DNA of 37,016 nucleotides from Phycisphaerales bacterium (GTDB lineage Bacteria > Planctomycetota > Phycisphaerae > UBA1845). This document shows, one piece after another, positions 28,912-35,136 of the stretch. The first letter of the stretch is position 1, and the number at the start of each line of letters is the position of its first letter. The stretch lies in assembly GCA_013140575.1 (NCBI GenBank), contig JABFSN010000026.1, positions 1-37,016 of the forward strand, given 5' to 3'. A program made the position numbers and the translations under genes. The notes below the pieces were generated by a model. That model was not told the DNA's origin, did no database searches, and saw only the letters and a program-made list of their open reading frames with translations.

Positions 28912-29883
28912 TCATCCCCTCGGGGTCAGAACGTACTGAATCTCGACGGCGTCGGTCGGGGAATCGGTCAGGTCGAAATCGGGGCGGCACAGCGGGTCCA
29001 GCAGGTCGCAGAACAGGTCCACCCAGTCGCGTTTGATTTCCGCGCGTAAATGGTCGTGTACGTTGTTCATCGCCCGAATCAGCATCGGGGCGATGGGCCG
29101 CAGGCCGACGTTCCAGATGTGGGCGTGCGTCCCGGTGACGAACGGAATCGCCGCCAGAATTTCGAAACCGGCCGATTCGAACCGCTGTTCCCACGTCGAA
29201 CGATCGCAAAGCGTCGGCCAATGGTCGAATCGGTCGCCGTGCATGATCCCCCACCAGCGGTCGCCCAGCATCTCGCGATGCCGTTCCAGCGTGTACCGGC
29301 CGATGTCGTCCAACTTGACCTGCAGCGCCACCGTGCCACCCGGTACGGTAATGCGGTGCAATTCGGTCAGGAACTGCTCGATGCGCTCAACCCAGTAGGC
29401 CGCGTTGCAGTAGACGCTTTCAAAACAGTCGGTCTCGAACGGGAGGGGGTGGTTGTGATCGTGCGGCGTCAGGTGTTCGTAGAAATCGAGGGCGGCCGCC
29501 TTGGTCAGCATGGTGGGTTTGCAGTCCGTGCCGCAGTGCAGCCGGTATTTCGGCCGGCCGATGACCCGCGGCTGATAGGATGCGTCGACGTGGTCGAACA
29601 TGTCGCCGCCGTCGGCGGTCACGCGCTCCAGATTGCCCACGCCGCGGAACACGTCGAATTCCGGCGCGAGCCGGCCGCCGGCGTGCAGAAAACTGAAAAT
29701 GCCGTCGCCGCAGCTTAAATCGGCGCACGGCGCCGCCAACGGGACGGCCGACAACGCATCGCTGCGCAGCATCATCCAGAATGCATTTTCCGGCCGGAGC
29801 CAGTAGGCGTTGATGAACTGGCGCAGCTTCTCGCGCGACGCCGATGCGATGGACCGGACGGATTCAGCTACGACGGGATGCAC
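28912..29883 (-). CDS. SAM-dependent methyltransferase (323 aa)
   Basis: A class I methyltransferase layout: motif I-like CADLSCGDGIFSFL, an acidic region (DMFDHVDASYQPR), FESVYCNAAYWVERIEQFLTELHRITVPGGTVALQVKL (post-I region and the typical PGG turn), and a C-terminal beta-rich end (EIQYVLTPRG). The specific substrate cannot be told. Its start overlaps the end of the upstream deacetylase gene by 16 nt, so the two are co-transcribed, which suggests modification of a sugar or surface polymer. It converges on rplU with 62 nt between. Confidence 0.75.
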   Translation of the reverse strand: MHPVVAESVRSIASASREKLRQFINAYWLRPENAFWMMLRSDALSAVPLAAPCADLSCGDGIFSFLHAGGRLAPEFDVFRGVGNLERVTADGGDMFDHVDASYQPRVIGRPKYRLHCGTDCKPTMLTKAAALDFYEHLTPHDHNHPLPFETDCFESVYCNAAYWVERIEQFLTELHRITVPGGTVALQVKLDDIGRYTLERHREMLGDRWWGIMHGDRFDHWPTLCDRSTWEQRFESAGFEILAAIPFVTGTHAHIWNVGLRPIAPMLIRAMNNVHDHLRAEIKRDWVDLFCDLLDPLCRPDFDLTDSPTDAVEIQYVLTPRG

Positions 29884-30818
29884 TGGAGCTCCTTCTCGAC
29901 AAACGCGTCCACGTCGATGGTGTCAACGCGGCCCAGCCGGTGGGCATCGTCCGTGATGCCGATCCACGATCGCCGGGTGGTGAATCCGTTGGCGAAGCCC
30001 GCGAACGCGCATCGCCGGGCAATATCGTCACTGCAACCGCCGAACGGATAGGAAAACGGCCGCGGCCGGTCGCCCAATTGCTGCGCGAGAATCGTCCCGC
30101 ACTGGACGAGGTCCCGAACCTGTTCCGGAACCGGCAAACGGCCCAACGGTTCATGACGATGGCCGTGGCCCCCAATGGTGTGCCCGTTCGATTGCAGTTC
30201 CGTCAGTTGATCCCAGTTCATGTACCAGCGTCGGGCATATTCCCGCTCATTGCCGACCCGCGTCGCGAACAAATCGACCAGCAGGTCGTCCCGCGCGGGA
30301 ATCGGCAACACGTTTGCCAGCAGGTGTTTCAGGTGGGCGAGGCGCCGGTCTTCGTAATGGAATATGCGTTCGGCCTCCCGCGCCTCGCCGGCGGTCAGCG
30401 GAAACGTTCCGGCAAGCTCGTCGCGCAGGTGTTCGGTGACAGCGTCGGTCAGTTCGTCGGCCCCGAGTTTGGACAACAGCAGGTGTACGCGATGGGCGTG
30501 CAGCAGGCGATCGCCGCCAATCGCATCCGTCGGGGCGAAAAACAGACCGCTGATCCCGCGGTCATTCAGGATGGGAGCGACCACGTCGAAATGGTCCGAT
30601 AAGCCATCGTCGAAGGTCAGCATGACGGCGTCATCGGGCATCGAGCCGCGACCCGCCCGCCAGGCGTGAAACGTCGGCCAGTCGATGGGCGTCAGAACTT
30701 CGCAAAGCTGAACGATTTGCCGTTCAATTGTCGCCTTATCAAGTCCGCGAATGCCTCGATCGGGTTCGCGGTCGCGTACGTAGTGGTACATGACGGCCAA
30801 ACAGCGGCCTTGATTCAT
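29868..30818 (-). CDS. Polysaccharide deacetylase family protein, NodB-like (316 aa)
   Basis: NodB motifs are visible: CLAVMYHYV near the N-terminus, VMLTFDDGLSDHFD (catalytic Asp pair), GHTIGGHGHRHEPLGRL (metal His pair) and RPRPFSYPFGG. The family removes acetyl groups from N-acetyl sugars. Start 30818 (MNQGRCLAV) is chosen; codons further upstream translate an intergenic repeat (ASSPCVHGQDARATL) and are an annotation trap. It is the first gene of a pair with the methyltransferase. It lacks a clear signal peptide, so it may act on cytoplasmic lipid-linked sugars. Confidence 0.8.
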   Translation of the reverse strand: MNQGRCLAVMYHYVRDREPDRGIRGLDKATIERQIVQLCEVLTPIDWPTFHAWRAGRGSMPDDAVMLTFDDGLSDHFDVVAPILNDRGISGLFFAPTDAIGGDRLLHAHRVHLLLSKLGADELTDAVTEHLRDELAGTFPLTAGEAREAERIFHYEDRRLAHLKHLLANVLPIPARDDLLVDLFATRVGNEREYARRWYMNWDQLTELQSNGHTIGGHGHRHEPLGRLPVPEQVRDLVQCGTILAQQLGDRPRPFSYPFGGCSDDIARRCAFAGFANGFTTRRSWIGITDDAHRLGRVDTIDVDAFVEKELQCIPS

Positions 30819-30840
30819 CGCGACAACTCCCGTCCCCAAC

Positions 30841-30890
30841 GTGGCACGGGCATCTTGCCCGTGAACACATGGGCTGGAAGCCCATGCCAC
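30841..30890. repeat. Family C repeat, 50 bp, two hairpins in GTGGCA/TGCCAC ends
   Basis: GTGGCA and TGCCAC bound the hairpins CGGGC-ATCTT-GCCCG and TGGGC-TGGAA-GCCCA. It lies just upstream of the deacetylase start. Related units are at 33013-33190. The rest of the 31002-31193 gap shows nothing. Confidence 0.8.
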
Positions 30891-31193
30891 GCCTACCGTC
30901 TTGGCCCAATGGTCCCGTTGGCGGACCGCGGGTTCCCTAGATATCGGTCGTACGCGCGTATCCCTGCACCCGCCGCGCGGTTGATTGTGCCGTGGCCGCA
31001 CCCAGTCAAATTGTAGGTCGGGATCGTGCGGCGATGCCCAAAAAACCCATCGGAGAGTGCTGAAAACCAGTTTGGCGCCGGCGAGCGTGCCACCGGCTGA
31101 CGCCGCCAGGTTGTGAACAAACCATGATTCGAATGGATATCACAAGCAGCCGGAACACTGCGGGGAATTGCCGACCGGGGCTTCAGCGGTCAG

Positions 31194-32297
31194 TCAATCG
31201 GATTGCGGCGCGGTTACGGCGGCGGGCGGATGGTCGGCAGAAATGCGACCGGATTCACGCCGCGGCTGCGATGCCAGCAGCGCGGCACATTGAATGGCCG
31301 CTTTCATGCTTCCCGCGTTGGCCTTGTTTTTTCCCGCGATGTCAAACGCCGTGCCGTGATCGACGCTGGTGCGAATGATGGGCAGCCCCAGCGTCACATT
31401 CACCGCCTCGTCGAACGCCAGCAGTTTGACGGGAATCAACGCCTGGTCGTGATACATGGCCACGATGCCGTCGAATCGCCCGTTCAGCGCGTTTCGAAAA
31501 AGCGTGTCGGCCGGGAACGGTCCGGTAACGTCGATCCCGTGATCGCGGGCGATGGCGATGGCCGGTTCGATGACCCGGGTTTCCTCGTCGCCGAACATCC
31601 CGCCTTCGCCGGCGTGGGGGTTGAGCGCGGCCACCGCGATACGCGGCCGTTCCATGCCCCACCATCGGCGCAGCGCGTCGTCAAGCTGATCGATGGGATG
31701 GAAGACCAGTCCCAGCGAAAACTGGGCGCGAAGATCGAACAGTCCGACGTGGGTGCTGGCCAGGGCGATGCGGAAGGGACCGCCCACGAACATCATGGTG
31801 ACGCGTTTCGCGTTGCACAATTCACAAAGCAATTCGGTATGTCCCGGAAACCGGCAGCCGGCCAGTTTCCAGCTTATTTTGTGAATCGGACCGGTGACGA
31901 CCGCGTTCAAACGCCCCTCGCCGGCCGCTCGAACCGCATCCTCCACGAATCGCAGCGACGCCTGACCGGCCTCGGCGCTGGGACGGCGCAGCCCGACGCC
32001 GCACGAGAATTCGTCGTAGTCGGCCAACGCCACCCCGGACGCGACTTCGGAAACGTCCTCGTGCGGACGGCGGAACCAGCAGGCGTCCAGTTCGACCAGG
32101 TCGGCCGCGATTTCCAGCGGCTCCTGCATTCCGTAAATGATAAACCGGCCCAGCGCCCGGATGGCCGGGTCGGCCAATGCCTTGACGATGACCTCGGCGC
32201 CGATGCCGCCGGGGTCGCCCATGGTGATCCCGATCAACGGTTTGTCGGCCGGTCGGCGGGCGCGGAGGGCGTCAAGCTGGGCGGCGTCGTTGTTCAT
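31194..32297 (-). CDS. pdxA: 4-hydroxythreonine-4-phosphate dehydrogenase (367 aa)
   Basis: PdxA acts in the DXP-dependent pathway to pyridoxal phosphate, oxidising 4-phosphohydroxy-threonine with NAD. Family marks are IGITMGDPGGIGAE, VTGPIHK, GHTELL, LNPHAGEGGMFGDEE, PADTLF, DGIVAMYHDQALIPVKLL and TSVDHGTAFDIAGK, with the metal-binding His residues in GHTE, MYHDQ and DHGTAFD. It is slightly longer than usual (C-terminal tail of about 25 residues). Its start overlaps the ribE stop (ATGA at 32294-32297), so the two vitamin genes are coupled. Confidence 0.93.
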   Translation of the reverse strand: MNNDAAQLDALRARRPADKPLIGITMGDPGGIGAEVIVKALADPAIRALGRFIIYGMQEPLEIAADLVELDACWFRRPHEDVSEVASGVALADYDEFSCGVGLRRPSAEAGQASLRFVEDAVRAAGEGRLNAVVTGPIHKISWKLAGCRFPGHTELLCELCNAKRVTMMFVGGPFRIALASTHVGLFDLRAQFSLGLVFHPIDQLDDALRRWWGMERPRIAVAALNPHAGEGGMFGDEETRVIEPAIAIARDHGIDVTGPFPADTLFRNALNGRFDGIVAMYHDQALIPVKLLAFDEAVNVTLGLPIIRTSVDHGTAFDIAGKNKANAGSMKAAIQCAALLASQPRRESGRISADHPPAAVTAPQSD

Positions 32298-32935
32298 GCG
32301 AAGCCGTGCACCCTCAACGTGTCGAGGGACAAGGGACCGTCGGTCCGGGCCGTGGTCAGATGGTGAATGACGGTACGAGCCAGGATGTCGGTCTCGACGT
32401 TGACACGATCGCCCACGCGCAGCCGGCCGAGGGTGGTCAATCGCAGGGTCGTCGGAATGAGTGCCACGCTGAACAGGTGGTCATCGACGTCCGCGATGGT
32501 CAACGACACGCCGTCGATCGCCACCGACCCCTTGGGAATCAGACAGGGTCGAATCGCGGTTTGCGGGTCGAACCACAACACGCATTCGCCGCCGTCGGTT
32601 TCACGGCGGGTCAGCCGTGCGGTGCCATCGACGTGTCCCTGCACGAAATGGCCGTCGATCGTGTCGCCGGCGCGCAGCGACGTTTCGAGGTTCACGGGGT
32701 CGCCGATCTTGAAATCGCCGAGCGTAGTCCGCCGCAACGTCTCGCCGATCACGTCAAACGTGACCCGCCCGTCATTACGGTCGGCCACCGTCAGACAGAT
32801 GCCGTTGACCGCGACGCTGGCGCCGTGCGGCAATGATTCAACCAGGGAACCGACGTCGACGGTCAACCGAACGCCGCCGGTGGCGGGCCGACGGGCGGTA
32901 ACGGCGCCGAGATGTCGAATGATGCCCGTGAACAT
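32294..32935 (-). CDS. ribE: Riboflavin synthase alpha chain (213 aa)
   Basis: The start MFTGIIRHLG is diagnostic, and the two homologous halves are clear: VAVNGICLTVADRN with GHFVQGHVDGTARL, and VAIDGVSLTIADVD, followed by a C-terminal helix. It converts two molecules of 6,7-dimethyl-8-ribityllumazine to riboflavin. No FMN riboswitch is seen in the short leader (about 28 nt). It is first in a two-gene operon with pdxA. Other rib genes are not in the window. Confidence 0.95.
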   Translation of the reverse strand: MFTGIIRHLGAVTARRPATGGVRLTVDVGSLVESLPHGASVAVNGICLTVADRNDGRVTFDVIGETLRRTTLGDFKIGDPVNLETSLRAGDTIDGHFVQGHVDGTARLTRRETDGGECVLWFDPQTAIRPCLIPKGSVAIDGVSLTIADVDDHLFSVALIPTTLRLTTLGRLRVGDRVNVETDILARTVIHHLTTARTDGPLSLDTLRVHGFA

Positions 32936-32970
32936 GTCCGCAATCGCGTTTTCCCATCGATTCCCCGGAC

Positions 32971-32999
32971 GATGCTAGGCCGCGGGCAACGGAATGGCA
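32971..32999 (-). promoter_or_regulatory. Promoter of the ribE-pdxA operon
   Basis: On the minus strand TTGCCA (32999-32994), a 17-nt spacer and TAGCAT (32976-32971) give a leader of about 28 nt. Confidence 0.55.
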
Positions 33000-33012
33000 A
33001 ACACGATCGCAG

Positions 33013-33190
33013 GCGTACGGAACGGGGCGAAAGACATGGAACCTGGGCTTCGTGGCAGGGGCATCCTGCCCCTGAACGTACGGAACGCGGCGAAAGACAT
33101 GGAACCTGGGTTTCGTGGCAGGGGCATCCTGCCCCTGAACGCATGGTCTGGACGGCAACGCGAAGGGACCTGGGCTGGAGGCCCATGCCC
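33013..33190. repeat. Tandem 63-bp repeats of the family C type
   Basis: Two units, 33013-33075 and 33076-33138, differ at about two positions; each holds the hairpin CAGGGGC-ATCCT-GCCCCTG. A third, partial piece (to about 33190) carries TGGGC-TGGAG-GCCCA, the second hairpin of family C. Confidence 0.85.
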
Positions 33191-33209
33191 CGACAGACGC
33201 GACCGACGA

Positions 33210-33473
33210 TCACGGGGCAAGTCCGTCAGCGATGATGGCGTCGATCAACGCCTCGTTTTCAATGCCCAATTGGCGAAGGGCGTCGACCATTTCATCGTCG
33301 GACAGGTCGGCATCTTGCGTGATCGCCCGCAAGTCGTCGACGTAGATCGGCTCGCCGTCGGCGTTCAACGGCTGCCCCGCGAAGACATCGCGCCGAAAAT
33401 CAATCACTCCGCAGCCGCACCACACCGCCGGCGCTGCCATCCCCAACCATGCCGCTGCCCGTTTCCGCTTCAT
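33210..33473 (-). CDS. Small exported protein, possible lipoprotein (87 aa)
   Basis: The N-terminus MKRKRAAAWLGMAAPAVWCG is a signal peptide with a non-standard Cys context (WCGCG), so lipidation is uncertain. It is followed by FRRDVFAGQPLNADGEPIYVDDL and an acidic helical end (DLSDDEMVDALRQLG, ALIDAIIADGL). A GGAATGA sequence precedes ATG 33473. It appears monocistronic. I recall similar short cysteine-anchored proteins in planctomycete genomes but cannot name a family. Confidence 0.5.
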   Translation of the reverse strand: MKRKRAAAWLGMAAPAVWCGCGVIDFRRDVFAGQPLNADGEPIYVDDLRAITQDADLSDDEMVDALRQLGIENEALIDAIIADGLAP

Positions 33474-33574
33474 CGTTTCATTCCATCGACCGGATCATCC
33501 ATCCGGGTCTATCCTATCGTGCGACCATCGGTTTCACCAACCCCGCCAACTTGGTGGTGGGTCCATTCGACCCG

Positions 33575-33659
33575 TGTCATTCTGAGCCCGCCCCAAGCGG
33601 GCGAAGAATCCCGCGCGGTAAGCAAGATTCTTCGGTCGCTGCGCGACCTCAGAATGACA
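33575..33659. repeat. 85-bp palindromic repeat, family B copy 2
   Basis: The perfect 12-bp ends TGTCATTCTGAG (33575-33586) and CTCAGAATGACA (33648-33659) enclose a CCCGCCCC-AAGC-GGGCG hairpin and GAAGAATC/GATTCTTC arms. It has the same length as the copy at 15523-15607. Confidence 0.9.
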
Positions 33660-33726
33660 ATCTGCCGACCGGACAGGTCAAATGGATTCACTACGCAGAG
33701 TATCGTCCGTCCTCCCGTTCCCTCCC

Positions 33727-33757
33727 AATCTGCGTTAATCTGCGAAATCTGTGGTTC
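33727..33757. repeat. Three short imperfect repeats of AATCTGCG
   Basis: AATCTGCGTT, AATCTGCGA and AATCTGTGGTT follow one another about 30-60 nt before the thrC start. I recall this word run as a common intergenic repeat in environmental genomes. The 33474-33784 gap otherwise holds only the family B repeat. Confidence 0.55.
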
Positions 33758-33784
33758 AGATTCTTCATTGATCGGACGTTCGAC

Positions 33785-35020
33785 ATGAACTGTTTCGTCT
33801 CCCATCTGGAATCGGCCATCGACGGCACGCGCCTGGCGGCCGGCGCCATTCAATCAACGCATCAAGACCGCCCGTTGTGGGTGCGCTACGACCTGTCGGC
33901 TGCGGGGCGGGCGTGCGACGCGGCGAGGCTGTCCCGCCGACCGCCGGGCATGTGGCGCTATCGCGAATTGCTGCCGCTGCCGGCCGACGTCGAGCCGGTC
34001 AGTCTCGGCGAGACCATGACTCCGTTGCTGCCCGTGCCGCGGCTGGGCGAATCCGTCGGTCTGCGCGATCTGTGGATCAAGGACGAGTCACGCCTGCCCA
34101 CCGGGTCGTTCAAAAGCCGCGGCATGGTCATGGCCGTTTCGATGGCGGTGCATTTCGGATTGAGGCGTTTCGCCGTTCCGACGGCCGGCAACGCGGGCGG
34201 AGCGTTGGCCGCGTACGGCGCACGAGCCGGGGCCGACGTCCATGTGTTCATGCCCGACGACACGCCGGTCGTGAATCAGATTGAATGCGTGCAGGCCGGC
34301 GCGAAGACGTTTCTGGTCAACGGTTTGATCGGGGACTGCGGGCGCATCGTCCGCGAAGGCAAATCATCGACCGGCTGGTTCGATTTTTCGACCTTGAAGG
34401 AGCCCTACCGCATCGAGGGCAAAAAGACGATGGGGCTGGAACTGGCCGACCAGCTCGATTGGAAACTGCCCGACGTCATTCTGTATCCCACCGGCGGCGG
34501 CACCGGCCTGATCGGCATGTGGAAAGCGTTCGGCGAACTGCGCGAATTGGGTTGGTTGCGAAGCGAAACGATGCCGCGCATGGTCGCCGTCCAGTCCGAC
34601 GGCTGCGCCCCGATCGTGCGGGCGTTCGATCGCGGCGAGCGCTTCGCCGAGCCGTGGTCCAACGCGGTCACGTGCGCTTCCGGCCTGCGCGTGCCGTCGG
34701 CGATCGGCGATTTCATGATGCTCGACGCCATTCGCGAGAGCCGCGGATGCGCCGTCGCCGTTCCGGAGGGACGCATCGTCGAGGCCATGAACCGTTCGAT
34801 CGCCGCCACCGGTCTGCCCATCTGCCCCGAATCGGCCGCCTGCGTCCTGGCCGCCGAGCAACTGGTGAAGTCGCAATGGCTGCGCCCGGACGACCGCGTG
34901 GTCCTGTTCAACACCGCCGCCGCGCAGAAATACGCCACTGAATTGCCCCGTTCGCCGTCTCGCCGCATAGACATCCGGGCACCCATCGACTACACGGCCA
35001 TCGTCGCCGCCAACTCGTGA
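33785..35020 (+). CDS. thrC: Threonine synthase-like PLP enzyme (411 aa)
   Basis: A type II PLP-fold enzyme: SLGETMTPLLPVPRL near the start, the PLP-binding lysine K110 in LPTGSFKSRGM, the substrate loop TAGNAGGALAAYGARAG, and a phosphate-binding stretch TGGGTGLIGMWKAF. Threonine synthase makes threonine from O-phosphohomoserine; the SLGE-TP-L opening supports that over threonine dehydratase. ATG 33785 is the start that begins the domain; the frame further upstream runs through repeats. The ribosome-binding site is weak. No other threonine genes are adjacent. Confidence 0.85.
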   Translation: MNCFVSHLESAIDGTRLAAGAIQSTHQDRPLWVRYDLSAAGRACDAARLSRRPPGMWRYRELLPLPADVEPVSLGETMTPLLPVPRLGESVGLRDLWIKDESRLPTGSFKSRGMVMAVSMAVHFGLRRFAVPTAGNAGGALAAYGARAGADVHVFMPDDTPVVNQIECVQAGAKTFLVNGLIGDCGRIVREGKSSTGWFDFSTLKEPYRIEGKKTMGLELADQLDWKLPDVILYPTGGGTGLIGMWKAFGELRELGWLRSETMPRMVAVQSDGCAPIVRAFDRGERFAEPWSNAVTCASGLRVPSAIGDFMMLDAIRESRGCAVAVPEGRIVEAMNRSIAATGLPICPESAACVLAAEQLVKSQWLRPDDRVVLFNTAAAQKYATELPRSPSRRIDIRAPIDYTAIVAANS

Positions 35021-35136
35021 AACCGGACGGACGGCGCCGAACGCCAAGAAAAGCGGCGCGGCCTGTCGGGTGACACGGTCGCGCCGATATGGGTTTCTGA
35101 TTCCGCGAACGCGATGCGCCGCGAATGGCTACGGCG

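Noticed and set aside
31203-32366. 387-aa plus-strand ORF over pdxA
   Set aside because: pdxA on the minus strand has all family motifs; the plus frame has none.
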